Source: Burkholderia aenigmatica (lineage in GTDB: Bacteria; Pseudomonadota; Gammaproteobacteria; Burkholderiales; Burkholderiaceae). Taken from it: DNA of 64,000 bases. Made by a program: the position numbers and the translations under genes. The notes under the pieces are model-generated. The model ran no database searches and was not told the DNA's origin. It worked only from the letters and a program-made list of their open reading frames with translations. Where the stretch lies: positions 62,001-126,000 of the forward strand of contig NZ_CABVQC010000006.1 in assembly GCF_902499175.1 (NCBI RefSeq), written 5' to 3'. Position 1 is the first letter of the stretch, and every line of letters begins with the position of its first letter. This document shows positions 44,234-53,359 of this stretch, one piece after another.

Positions 44234-44312
44234 GCGGGGGCGCGCAAGCGCGGAAGTGGCGGATCGCGTCGGGCGCTAGAATGGCGCTTGACTGTTCTTC
44301 GGACCTGACGCA

Positions 44313-44906
44313 ATGACCCTCGTCGATACCTATCTCGCCGGCTTGCGCGCTGCACTGCCCGACAACGACAATGCGGCGCTTGCCGCTGCCACGGGCGCGA
44401 CGCCCGTGCAACTCGACGCGCTGCGCGCCGTGTATCCGCAGTGCCCGGCCAGCCTGATCGAATTGCTCGGCAAGCTCGACGGGACCTACAGGCGCGATTA
44501 CGACGGCACGACGGTCAAGGTGCTGGTGCTGGGCTCCGACGTCGACGAATACCCGTATTTCCTGCTGTCGGCCGCGCAGATGCTCGAGAAGGGGGCGACG
44601 TACCGCGACAGCATTGAGGAGATGTATGGCGACGACGCCAACGACGACGGCGAACTCGTCGATCCGCGCATCGACATCGCGCTGCCGCTGGGCCGGCGGC
44701 TGTGCTTCTCGCATTGCGTGAACAACGGCGGCACGTCGCAGCTCTACATCGATTTCGACCCGGCGCCGGGCGGCAAGGTCGGGCAGGTCGTGCGCTACCT
44801 GCACGATCCCGACAACTATGCGGTGATCGCCGACGACTTCGACGGCTACCTGCGCAAGCTGATCGACGGCGGTTATGCGTTTGTCATCGATTTCGACGAA
44901 GCATAA
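44313..44906 (+). CDS. SMI1/KNR4 (SUKH) family protein
   Basis: The protein has 197 aa. The N-terminal helix region (LRAVYPQCPASLIELLGKLDG) and the C-terminal SUKH signature (YIDFDPAPGGKVGQVVRYL, then DDFDGYLRKLIDGGY) are clear. SUKH proteins often act as immunity or scaffold proteins. Here no toxin gene adjoins it, and the protein lies between bestrophin and a VOC protein. It is the stand-alone relative of the domain fused to MoeA at 1347-3398. The function is unknown. Confidence 0.88.
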   Translation: MTLVDTYLAGLRAALPDNDNAALAAATGATPVQLDALRAVYPQCPASLIELLGKLDGTYRRDYDGTTVKVLVLGSDVDEYPYFLLSAAQMLEKGATYRDSIEEMYGDDANDDGELVDPRIDIALPLGRRLCFSHCVNNGGTSQLYIDFDPAPGGKVGQVVRYLHDPDNYAVIADDFDGYLRKLIDGGYAFVIDFDEA

Positions 44907-44942
44907 CGGCGGGGCGTGGCTGCCACTTCAGGAGAGGTTGAA

Positions 44943-45329
44943 ATGCGAATCTACGTGACGAGTATTTTTGTCGACGACCAGGACAAGGCGTTGACGTTCT
45001 ATACCGACAAGCTCGGGTTCAAGCTGAAGAACAACGTGCCGGTGGGCGAGTACCGCTGGCTGACCGTGGTGTCGAAGGATCAGCCGGACGGCACCGAGCT
45101 GCTGCTCGAGCCGAGCCACCATCGTGCGGTCGGGCCTTACAAGCAGGCGCTGTACGAGGACGGCATTCCGGCGGCATCGTTCCAGGTCGACGATCTCGAT
45201 GCGGAGTTCGTGCGGCTCAAGGCGCTCGATGTCCGCTTCACGCTGGAGCCGATGGACGCCGGGCCCGTGCGCGTCGCGGTCGTCGACGATACGTGCGGGA
45301 ACCTGATTCAGTTGATGCAGATGAAGTGA
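44943..45329 (+). CDS. VOC (glyoxalase/bleomycin resistance) family protein
   Basis: A 128-aa protein with two beta-alpha-beta-beta-beta units. It shows IFVDDQDKALTFYTDKLGF near the N-terminus and VAVVDDTCGNLIQLMQ at the end, where the last metal-site Glu is replaced by Gln. GELLLEPSHH-like region (TELLLEPSHHRAVG) lies in the middle. The start is preceded by CAGGAGAGGTTGAA. It is a common single-domain VOC type of unknown substrate. It lies 36 bp after the SUKH gene. Confidence 0.88.
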   Translation: MRIYVTSIFVDDQDKALTFYTDKLGFKLKNNVPVGEYRWLTVVSKDQPDGTELLLEPSHHRAVGPYKQALYEDGIPAASFQVDDLDAEFVRLKALDVRFTLEPMDAGPVRVAVVDDTCGNLIQLMQMK

Positions 45330-45354
45330 AGTAAGGCACCGCCGCGCGGGGCGT

Positions 45355-45795
45355 TCACGCGGTTGCGGCCGGCCGCGCATCGTGCAACCAGCTGCGCTCC
45401 TGCGTGCGGCTCCGGATGCGCCACCCGCATTCGGTTCGCACCAGCAGGTCGCGATACCAGAGCCCGACGAAGCACATGCGGTTGCGGCCCGCGTCGTCGG
45501 CCGAGATCATCATCGCCTGGCCGGCCGTTCGCGCGGTCGCGGCGTCGCCGTCGATGATCAGCAGCGACGTCGAGATCGTGTGCCGGGTGCCGCGCATCGC
45601 CGACGTCACCTGTTCCAGATAGGCGGCAATCTCCGAACGGCTGCCGACCGGGCCGCCGAAGGCCGTGTAGTCGAGGGGCGCATGGGTTGCGAAGAGGCGC
45701 TCGAATTCATGCCGGTCGTGGCGGTCGACGGCGTGGCAATAGCGGGTCAGCAGATCCTGGATCTCCATCCGGTCGATCGTTTCCTGGGGCGTCAT
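45355..45795 (-). CDS. SnoaL/NTF2-like protein
   Basis: A 146-aa protein. The pattern EIQDLLTRYCHAVDRHDRHEF, then YLEQVTSAMRGTRHTISTSL and WRIRSRTQERSWL, fits the SnoaL_4-like NTF2 fold found in ring-hydroxylating dioxygenase small subunits, lyases and dehydratases. A YCHAVDRHD motif with Tyr, His and Asp is typical of the catalytic pocket in scytalone-dehydratase-like members. It is divergent from the VOC gene at 45929. An upstream extension to 45915 overlaps that promoter and is unlikely. Confidence 0.8.
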   Translation of the reverse strand: MTPQETIDRMEIQDLLTRYCHAVDRHDRHEFERLFATHAPLDYTAFGGPVGSRSEIAAYLEQVTSAMRGTRHTISTSLLIIDGDAATARTAGQAMMISADDAGRNRMCFVGLWYRDLLVRTECGWRIRSRTQERSWLHDARPAATA

Positions 45796-45928
45796 GGTGT
45801 CGTGGGTGGATGACGGGGAAACGATAGCGGGGGCGGACGCTCGGGTATCGCCCACGAGCAGCAGGGTGACTTCGGCGCGAAATGCCACGCTCATGTAGAC
45901 TCGTGTGCCCTTCAACGGAGTAGATGCG

Positions 45929-46339
45929 ATGCAACTGCTTGATCACGTATCAATCAGCGTGCCGGATATCGACCTGGCGCGCCCGTTCTACGATGCCATC
46001 ATGGCCGCGCTGGGCGCAGCCAAGGTCTATGACCGGCCGACCGCGCTCGGCTATGGCGAACGCTGCAATGCGAACGACACCGCGTCGACTTTCCTGGCGG
46101 TCTATCACGATCCCGCTGAAGTCGGCGTGAGCAAGCGGCACTGGTGCTTCAAGGCCGCGAGCCGCGAGCAGGTGGATGCGTTTTTCAAGGCCGGCCTGTC
46201 GACGGGCGGGCAGTCCGACGGCGAACCCGGCTTGAGGCCGCATTATCACGGCGACTACTACGGCGCGTTTCTCGTCGACCCGGCCGGTAACAGGGTGGAA
46301 GCGGTGTGTCACGCGGCCGCGCCGACGCACGCGTCGTGA
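45929..46339 (+). CDS. VOC-family protein
   Basis: A 136-aa protein starting MQLLDHVSISVPDIDLARPFYD with GGAG eight bases upstream. It has HYHGDYYGAFLVDPAGNRVEAV at the C-terminus, including the Tyr-rich strand and terminal metal-ligand Glu of the family. This subclass is often annotated as glyoxalase/dioxygenase-like with no proven substrate. An in-frame ATG at 45905 lies upstream of the ribosome site and was not used. Confidence 0.88.
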   Translation: MQLLDHVSISVPDIDLARPFYDAIMAALGAAKVYDRPTALGYGERCNANDTASTFLAVYHDPAEVGVSKRHWCFKAASREQVDAFFKAGLSTGGQSDGEPGLRPHYHGDYYGAFLVDPAGNRVEAVCHAAAPTHAS

Positions 46340-46393
46340 TGCGGTTGCGGTGGCATCGACGCTCGCTTGCGCATGTGACGCGGTGGTGATCGC

Positions 46394-46424
46394 CGCGCGC
46401 CGGGCCGATACCGTCCGGCGCGCG
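46394..46424. terminator. Stable hairpin between converging VOC and trpS genes
   Basis: CGCGCGCCGG (46394-46403) and CCGGCGCGCG (46415-46424) form a perfect 10-bp stem with an 11-nt loop. It lies between the VOC stop (+) and the trpS stop (-). There is no T tract. Bidirectional termination is inferred from position. Confidence 0.5.
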
Positions 46425-46450
46425 AAGCGGGTTCGCTCTGCCTGCGCCGC

Positions 46451-47473
<1,023 letters not shown>

Positions 47474-47481
47474 TTATCGAA

Positions 47482-47534
47482 GCCGCCAGCCATGGTGTCT
47501 GCAGAAACGCAAATGCCGCCATCGCTGGCGGCAT
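47482..47534 (-). promoter_or_regulatory. trpS leader with mutually exclusive hairpins
   Basis: On the minus strand, GCCGCCAGC (complement of 47524-47532) can form a local hairpin ATGCCGCCA/TGGCGGCAT (47513-47534) or pair perfectly with GCTGGCGGC (complement of 47482-47490). The element lies 27-79 nt before the trpS start. There is no classical T-box or U-tract terminator, so any control would act on translation or through Rho. This is inference. Confidence 0.35.
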
Positions 47535-47662
47535 CACGTTTGGGACATGCAAAAGGAAACGGGCCGCCTGGGTCAGGCGCGCCACCAGCAATGCACGTTC
47601 GGCGAGGCAGGTTGGGTTTCCATTGCGTGAGTATAGCGTAGTGCGGGGATGGACGTGCTGCG

Positions 47663-47818
47663 TCAGCGTACGACCGACTCCATCGCGAGGTAGGCGGTTT
47701 CGGCCGACGGCCACAACAGGTACAGCAGGCCGGCCATCAGCAGCAGCGCGCCGGTGCGCGCGAGCGGCGTGCGGTCTTTGCCGTGCGGAGGACGGGGGGG
47801 CTGCTTCGGTTTCTTCAT
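47663..47818 (-). CDS. Small single-span membrane protein
   Basis: A 51-aa ORF starting MKKPKQPPRPPHGKDRTPLA: a basic, proline-rich N-terminus, then one hydrophobic span (GALLLMAGLLYLLWP, about residues 24-38). It lies about 200 bp upstream of trpS in the same direction. The family is not recognised. The charge pattern and length fit a real inner-membrane micro-protein, but conservation cannot be tested here. Confidence 0.45.
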   Translation of the reverse strand: MKKPKQPPRPPHGKDRTPLARTGALLLMAGLLYLLWPSAETAYLAMESVVR

Positions 47819-48284
47819 GCTTGCAGGCGCGGGGCGCGCCACTCCAACGGTTGCTGCAACGGTTCGCGCGGGGCGATGCCGGGGTGTTGCGGGGTTCAAC
47901 GGGGCCTTCAACCACGTCGTGCTGCGTTTGAGCATGCATTCGGTACGTGGATCGGCCCGGCGCGCGACGATCCCGGGCAGATCGGTCGTGTGCGACGCGC
48001 ATGCTATCAGCTTGGCAGACCGAGAACCGTCAAGAATTGTCGGGCAATGGCCGGCTCGACGTGCATTCAAACACGGAGACGTTTGTCGCCGGCCTTCAGG
48101 GAGAATGGAAAAATCAATAAAATCAATGAATTGTATTTCATTGAGGATTCGTCAAATCCTCCGTCGCGCGATCGCGCGGCCGCTGGCATCGTGCGATTGT
48201 TTTTGCGTGAACGTTGCATTTAAAATCAGTGACCAAACAATTAAGTGCGCAGGTGGCCTGGCGGTCTGAGAGCGCCGTTGCCGA
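47819..48284. other. 466-bp intergenic region, partly AT-rich
   Basis: No gene is supported. From about 48105 the base composition drops sharply in GC. It shows a tandem AAAATCAAT duplication (48110-48127), and CAATGAA (48124-48130) and TTCATTG (48137-48143) form an inverted repeat. This probably is the former promoter region of the vgrG remnant that follows, and it has the look of horizontally acquired DNA. Confidence 0.5.
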
Positions 48285-48620
48285 ATGCCCTATCGACAAG
48301 TGAACGTGACCGAAATGCTGCGCGCCTTCGTTGGCGCGCTCGATCAGAACAATCGTGCGATCCGGTTTCACTGGGGCCGTCACCAGGATGCGCTGGCCCA
48401 CGTCCTGGTACCGCAAACATCGATTGGACGGAAGGCATCTGTGCCGGGAGCGAAGGGCACCTGACCGGTCAGTCTTCATGCCCGGATCTTCCGCTCTCCA
48501 CCTTTCTGGGGTTGCCGCTTGCGGTGCAGCCGAGATGGATCGAGGAAGCCGTACCCGATCAACGGGATCATCACTGATGTCCGCGCCGACCGGCTTTCTC
48601 CTTCAGCATCCGTCCCGTGA
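48285..48620 (+). pseudogene. vgrG remnant (type VI secretion spike, N-terminal fragment with two frameshifts)
   Basis: Frame 1 from 48285 reads NVTEMLRAFVGALDQNNRAI, then RFHWGRHQDALAHVLVPQ, the N-terminus of Burkholderia VgrG proteins. Near 48415 the match continues in another frame as DWTEGICAGSEGHLT, then LPLSTFLGLPLAVQ. From about 48558 it returns to the first frame as INGIITDVRADR. After that the VgrG sequence stops. The gene thus has two frameshifts and has lost about nine-tenths of its length. The end point is approximate. The matching family sequence is recalled from memory. Confidence 0.8.
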
Positions 48621-48667
48621 TGAGCGTGCGACAGGCGTTCGCTTATCCTGAGTAGACTTCCCAAATC

Positions 48668-50323
48668 GTGCTGAATCAATTGCGTTCGACTCCCGCCAAC
48701 CGTATCGGCTTTACCCGGTTAATTTCTGCTTTCCTGTTCCTTGCATGTGCAGCCTGCTCAATGAACGATTCGCTGCCTCGCAACATGTCGTTGACCGCCT
48801 TCAACCCTCATCGCACAGCATTTGAGTGCAAGCACGAGGTTGACGTGGTTCCTCCGCTCGATCCAGAGGCCGATCGATGGAACCAGCAAGCAATGGCGCT
48901 CACCAGCGCGCTGTTGTGGCCGAACCAGCGCAATTACAAGGGTGCTGTCGATTTGTGGACGAAGGCAGCCGAGCGCAAGCACTGGAAGGCAATGCTGAAT
49001 CTGGCGAATGCCTACGCCCAGGGGGAGGGGGTGGATCGTGATTCCGAACATGCCCTGCAGATCACCGAACAGGCGATGAAACTGGGTATTCCGGCGGCCT
49101 ACGATTTGATGGGTACGTATCACATGGACGGCATGGGCGTAAAACAGGATGCCAGCCGCGCCTATGCTTTCTGGCAACTTGCAGCGGACAAGGGCAGCCC
49201 CAGCGCCATGGCTTATTTGGGCAGCAAGCTCGATGCAGTCTACGATGATCCGAAATCCGGCTTCTGGGGGAATCGGAAGATTGCGCTCAAAATGCTTGAA
49301 TGCGGATTCGCCCAGGGTAGCGGAGATGCCGCGTACGCGCTTGGGACGACGCTGGTTGGCTCCGACAGGTCGCTGGACGAGGACAATGCGCGAGCACTCA
49401 GGATTCTGCATGAAGGCGTGAAATACGGTAGCGCCACGAGTGCTGCATATTTGTTCGGTGCGTTCGACGATGGCGATCCGGTAGCGGGTAGCGTGAAGGA
49501 TCGCGCTCGTGCCGAGCGTTATAGCGTCCTTGCCGATCGCCTGGAGCGCGACCCCGACCTGCGTCTGCCGAATCTCGACAAGGTGGTGCCGCTGCCGCCC
49601 GCCAAACTGCCCAAGTGGGACCGCAACAAGGAGACGTTGATCGACGCGGCGAAGGCGGTGACATCCGCGCCGGTGTCGCCGGTCAAGTCCGCCGTGCACC
49701 CCGTGTCGCTGCGTACGGGTCGCACGCACGTGCCCGATGGCTACATGCTGCCGGAGAAGCCGCAGGTCGCCGTTCCTCCACAGGCGGAAACGACCGCTGC
49801 TCCTGTCGGCGGATACCGGCTTGCACAACCGAAATATCCGACCGCCGAACGTCACTTCGCATCGCATGCGGCTCAGGTACCGATGCATGACCGGCGGGAG
49901 GAACTGTTTGATCGGAGCCGCCCCGGCTTGATGCCAGAGGATGGCCGCATCTTCTTCCACTATGTCGGTGACGTGATTCCCATGCCCGCGCGACCGGTGG
50001 AGTCGCATCCGCGCGTCACGCAGAGCATCGTGCGCGCCACCGGATTTCCCGAACCGGCGATCCGGAGTTGCGGCACGCGCGTGTGCCCGGTGACGGGCAT
50101 TCGGCATGCCGATGTGGCGGGCGATCATCCTTGGGCGGCTACGTTCAACCAGGGGTATCGCCACGTCTACGTCACGCAAGGCGACACGTTCCCCGATCCA
50201 CGGGCCAGGCGTCCGGGCGTATCGTCGGCGGACGTGACGTGGACGTGGTGGAACGAGGCCAATCACCCGGGGTTCGCGAAGCTGCCTCAGGTCAGTGTCG
50301 GCAACGCTTCCGAGAACGCTTGA
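48668..50323 (+). CDS. Sel1-repeat lipoprotein, probably VgrG/T6SS-associated
   Basis: A 551-aa protein starting at a GTG. The signal region ISAFLFLACAACSMND contains a lipobox-like motif with Cys27 or Cys30. Sel1/TPR-like helical repeats span about residues 85-285, for example AMLNLANAYAQGEGVDRD, DLMGTYHMDGMGVKQDASRA and ALRILHEGVKYGSATSA. The C-terminal 230 residues are Pro-rich and without a known domain. Such Sel1 lipoproteins accompany vgrG genes in Burkholderia as immunity or accessory proteins. Here the upstream vgrG is decayed and no effector is intact nearby. Confidence 0.8.
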   Translation: MLNQLRSTPANRIGFTRLISAFLFLACAACSMNDSLPRNMSLTAFNPHRTAFECKHEVDVVPPLDPEADRWNQQAMALTSALLWPNQRNYKGAVDLWTKAAERKHWKAMLNLANAYAQGEGVDRDSEHALQITEQAMKLGIPAAYDLMGTYHMDGMGVKQDASRAYAFWQLAADKGSPSAMAYLGSKLDAVYDDPKSGFWGNRKIALKMLECGFAQGSGDAAYALGTTLVGSDRSLDEDNARALRILHEGVKYGSATSAAYLFGAFDDGDPVAGSVKDRARAERYSVLADRLERDPDLRLPNLDKVVPLPPAKLPKWDRNKETLIDAAKAVTSAPVSPVKSAVHPVSLRTGRTHVPDGYMLPEKPQVAVPPQAETTAAPVGGYRLAQPKYPTAERHFASHAAQVPMHDRREELFDRSRPGLMPEDGRIFFHYVGDVIPMPARPVESHPRVTQSIVRATGFPEPAIRSCGTRVCPVTGIRHADVAGDHPWAATFNQGYRHVYVTQGDTFPDPRARRPGVSSADVTWTWWNEANHPGFAKLPQVSVGNASENA

Positions 50324-50333
50324 CGGAGCAGAA

Positions 50334-50636
50334 ATGCGTAAATCGACGATTGTCGCGATGGTGTTTGCCGGAGGTCTGATCCTGACTGCCTGGGGTGCGT
50401 TTGCGGTATTGGAGGCCGTGGCCCAGATCAGCGGAGGTAGCTACGGTTCGCATGATGTGAACGATTTTGCAATCGAGCATTTCCTGTTTTTCGGTCCGCT
50501 GCTTGCGTTGGGTGGGTTGGTCGCATGGTTCGCCAGCCGGGGTTCGGCGACATCCGACGACGATGAGGATGAGCCGCCCTCGGGCAAGGATGAATGCGAT
50601 CCGGCTGCTCCCGCGCACCGGGAGGCAGACCGATGA
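50334..50636 (+). CDS. Small membrane protein with two predicted spans
   Basis: A 100-aa protein. The start is preceded by ACGGAGCAGAA, 10 bp after the Sel1 lipoprotein stop. Two hydrophobic segments (IVAMVFAGGLILTAWGAFAV, then FLFFGPLLALGGLVAWFA) are followed by an acidic cytoplasmic-type tail (SDDDEDEPP). No family is recognised. Position implies co-expression with the lipoprotein. Confidence 0.65.
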   Translation: MRKSTIVAMVFAGGLILTAWGAFAVLEAVAQISGGSYGSHDVNDFAIEHFLFFGPLLALGGLVAWFASRGSATSDDDEDEPPSGKDECDPAAPAHREADR

Positions 50637-50725
50637 GCAGTGTTGAAATCGCCTGCAGGTACGATCTGTGGCGCAAGGTCGCCGGCGCTGTGATGTTGAT
50701 GGCGAGGCCTGCGGATTGCTGTTAG
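50633..50725 (+). other. Possible coupled 30-codon ORF, perhaps a gene remnant
   Basis: An ATG overlapping the previous stop (ATGA) opens a 30-codon frame reading MSSVEIACRYDLWRKVAGAV and ending at 50725. A shifted frame remains open past its end to about 50844. This may be the decayed start of a further gene of the vgrG cluster. Nothing else is seen between 50637 and 50832. Confidence 0.25.
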
Positions 50726-50832
50726 CAATGGCTTCGGCCTTGCCGATCGTGCCAGCCACGTTATGCCCTGTGCCTGTTCGCGGAACGCGTGTCAGGTGCG
50801 CACCTTTTCCGGGCGGCTGCGCAAGGTCGGAC

Positions 50833-51185
50833 TCACGGCATCTCTGAGCGAAACGCCGGATAGGGGGCTGGCATCATTCGCGAATCGTTGGCCGGTATGT
50901 TGACACCCAGCAGAGACAGAAGTGGCGGATCAAGGCAATTCTCAGGAAAGAAGTTGCTGAAATACGAAACGTCGTCGTCACGGTCTGCCCTCTCGAACAT
51001 GGCTTCGATGGGGCCCCAGTAGTATCGCCAGGACAACCTGTCAATCTCGCGTTGTCGATCGGTCGGAAGCGCATCAACCGCAATTTCGTTCAACCCGTCA
51101 CGAGAGAACTGATAGACGCGCCAAAGCGGGTCGATCAGGAAATTGGGTGCACTCGGAGAGAAGGCAACATAGTCTGCTCCGTCCT
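50833..51185 (-). pseudogene. 3' fragment of an unrecognised gene, cut by a transposase fragment
   Basis: About 115 codons of coding-like sequence on the minus strand: VAFSPSAPNFLIDPLWRVYQ, then RQREIDRLSWRYYWGPIEAM and FPENCLDPPLLSLLGVNIPA, ending at 50833. Upstream of about 51185 the same frame becomes antisense to an IS256-type transposase, so the N-terminal part is lost. I do not recognise the family. Its place next to a vgrG remnant and a Sel1 lipoprotein suggests a former T6SS effector or partner, which is inference. Confidence 0.55.
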
Positions 51186-51495
51186 GGGGACCTATCCGGC
51201 CATCGTGCAATCGTGGCAGCGTGCATGGGAGCACGTCGTACCGTTCTACGTGTTCCCGCCAGAGATTCGACGGGTCGTTTACACGACCAACGCCATTGAG
51301 AGCCTGAATATGCAACTGCGCAAGATCATCAAGACGCGCGGCCAGTTCCCGAATGACGAGGCCGCGATCAAACTGCTTTGGCTGGCGCTGCGCAATGTGC
51401 TGGCCAAAACGGTACGCGCTGCCTTCGACTGGAAATCAGCGATGAACCAGTTTGCTATCCTGTTCGGCGAGCGGTTTACGCAGGCGCGCGGATAA
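51186..51495 (+). mobile_element. IS256-family transposase, C-terminal fragment
   Basis: From about 51186 the plus strand reads GTYPAIVQSWQRAWEHVVPF, FPPEIRRVVYTTNAIESLN, then QLRKIIKTRGQFPNDEAAIK and ILFGERFTQARG, the last hundred residues of IS256-type transposases. The YTTNAIES motif includes the final catalytic Glu region. The N-terminal three-quarters and the left end are missing. Sequence after the stop (51496-51545, GCCCACAAAAATGCGG) may be the right terminal region. It is an inactive remnant. Confidence 0.85.
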
Positions 51496-51772
51496 CCTGT
51501 TGTTCAACCGCCTTGCCCACAAAAATGCGGACAGGTTCGCTGAATCAGGTGCGCTGATTGACCTCCTCTGCTCAGATTGCTTCGCAATCCATTAATCCGC
51601 GCGCGCATTTTCGAGTACCGCACTGCGATCTCACCAAATCGTTATTTTTCTGCGCGCCATCATTATCTTCACCTTGATTCCATTAATGTGACCTGGCGCG
51701 CTGACGCATCAGGTTCACAACCTATAACGTCATTACGCTTCACCCAACTTCACACCCAATAAGAGATCCGAT

Positions 51773-53008
51773 ATGAATCGACCATTCCGAATCGCCGCCG
51801 TATCTATCGCCGCGCTGTGCGCCGTGTCATTCCAGATCGCGCGCGCCGCGCCCCCCGACGTCACGGTCTATCCGGCTGCCAATGGCAGCGATCAGTCCGA
51901 TGCGCTGCAACAGGCGTTCGACGCGCTGCAGCCCGGCCAGCGGCTCGTGCTCGCGCCCGGGCAGTACGCGGTGAGCCGCTCGCTGACCGTGAAGAATCCG
52001 CAGGTCGTGATTTCCGGCTATGGCGCGACCCTCAGCGCCACCCGCAGCGAGGACCAGACCATCGTGATGAGCGGCAAGAACTCGACGCTCGTCGGCGTGA
52101 CGCTGGTCGGCACCGGCACGACCCGGCTGACGACGCCCGAGTCCACCAAGGTCGAGGTCACCGGCATCGGCGTGCAGGTGCTCGACGTCTCGGTGCGCGG
52201 CGGCAGTAGTGCCGGGCTGTTCGTGTTCGGCGGCAAGGACGTCGCGCTGGTCGGCAACGACGTGCGCGACACGCTCGCGGACGGCATCCACACCACCTAC
52301 GGCTCGCGCAACGTGCTGGTGCAGGACAACACGGTGACCGGCACCGGCGACGACCTGATCGCGGTCGTCAGCTACATCCCCGACGGCGCGATCAGCAGCA
52401 ACGTGCTGGTCCGGAACAACAATGTGTCCGGCAACTACTGGGGGCGCGGCATCACGGTGGTCGGCGGCGCGGACGTGACCATCACCGGCAACACGGTGCG
52501 CGGCGTGGAGAAGGCAGCCGGCATCCTGGTCGGCCAGGAGGACGGGTACAACACCTACGGCGCGAACAACGTCGTGGTGTCGAACAACACGATCTCCGAC
52601 ATCTCCTTGCCCAATCCCGGCAACCCCCGGCCGGAAACCGGCATGGCCGGCATCGACCTGAACACCTACTCCGGCAAGGTCACCCGTGTCGCCGTGCTGG
52701 ACAACCGGTTGTCCAGCGTCCGGTACTCCGGCGTCCGCGCGCTCGGCAACGTGTGCCAGTTCCGCATCGAACGCAACACGCTCACGTCGATCGGCGGCAC
52801 GGCGCTCGACCTGATACAGGCCCCCAGCTGCGCACCGAGCCAGATCGTCTGCGCGGCCAATACGCTCGATGGTCGGGCGTTGACGCCAACGGGCTGCGTG
52901 GCGAGCGCGACGCTCGACATCACCGGCGCGAACGTCTCGAGCTTGCCGGTGGTGCGCGATGCGTTGCGGCAGCCGCGCAACGCGGCGGCCACGGCGCAGG
53001 CGCACTGA
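51773..53008 (+). CDS. Secreted right-handed beta-helix protein
   Basis: The protein has 411 aa. A signal peptide (IAAVSIAALCAVSFQIARAA) is followed by a pectate-lyase-3-like opening (DQSDALQQAFDALQPGQRLV). Repeated beta-helix turns then occur, such as VLVRNNNVSGNYWGRGITVV, DVTITGNTVRGVEKAAGI and VVVSNNTISDISL. Ladders of Asn and Val are typical of NosD/polysaccharide-lyase folds. Active-site residues for a specific lyase cannot be assigned. A 277-bp AT-rich upstream region probably holds its promoter. It is bounded by an IS remnant on the left and a recombinase remnant on the right, so transfer is likely. Confidence 0.75.
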   Translation: MNRPFRIAAVSIAALCAVSFQIARAAPPDVTVYPAANGSDQSDALQQAFDALQPGQRLVLAPGQYAVSRSLTVKNPQVVISGYGATLSATRSEDQTIVMSGKNSTLVGVTLVGTGTTRLTTPESTKVEVTGIGVQVLDVSVRGGSSAGLFVFGGKDVALVGNDVRDTLADGIHTTYGSRNVLVQDNTVTGTGDDLIAVVSYIPDGAISSNVLVRNNNVSGNYWGRGITVVGGADVTITGNTVRGVEKAAGILVGQEDGYNTYGANNVVVSNNTISDISLPNPGNPRPETGMAGIDLNTYSGKVTRVAVLDNRLSSVRYSGVRALGNVCQFRIERNTLTSIGGTALDLIQAPSCAPSQIVCAANTLDGRALTPTGCVASATLDITGANVSSLPVVRDALRQPRNAAATAQAH

Positions 53009-53027
53009 CATCGCGACGCGGCGCGGC

Positions 53028-53215
53028 GCGCGCGGCGAGGCGACCCGCCGACCAACTGGCGACCGCGTACCCGTACGCGGCCGTGGACCTACGCCGCGCC
53101 AGCACGCACTGGCTGCGCCACACCTTTGCGAACCACGGTCTGGACGCCGGCGCCGACATCCGTGATATGCAGGAGCTGCTCGGCCATGCGAGCCTTGGCA
53201 CCGCCACGCTCACCA
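53028..53215 (+). pseudogene. Tyrosine recombinase (phage/integron-type integrase) C-terminal remnant
   Basis: In frame 1 the DNA reads RRASTHWLRHTFANHGLDAG, then IRDMQELLGHASLGTAT, the box II of tyrosine recombinases with HxxR and LGH motifs. The catalytic Tyr that should follow is absent. Sequence before the fragment has no recombinase match. It is a decayed end of an integrase and hints at an old insertion near the beta-helix gene. Confidence 0.75.
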
Positions 53216-53232
53216 CCCCCGCCATCCCCAGC

Positions 53233-53258
53233 TTTTTGTTCGTCAACACCAACAAAAA
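53233..53258. promoter_or_regulatory. Inverted repeat upstream of the monooxygenase operon
   Basis: TTTTTGTT (53233-53240) and AACAAAAA (53251-53258) are perfect 8-bp arms with a 10-nt centre, about 100 bp upstream of the monooxygenase start. It could be a regulator site. The AT-rich arms contrast with the GC-rich surroundings. Confidence 0.4.
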
Positions 53259-53359
53259 TCATCATTTCGCGCCCGCCTGCGCATCCGCAGAATGTCTCCA
53301 TTCCAACTCACGCGACAGCACGAGCGTCGCACTGAGCCGCACTTCAGAAGGAGACAGCC

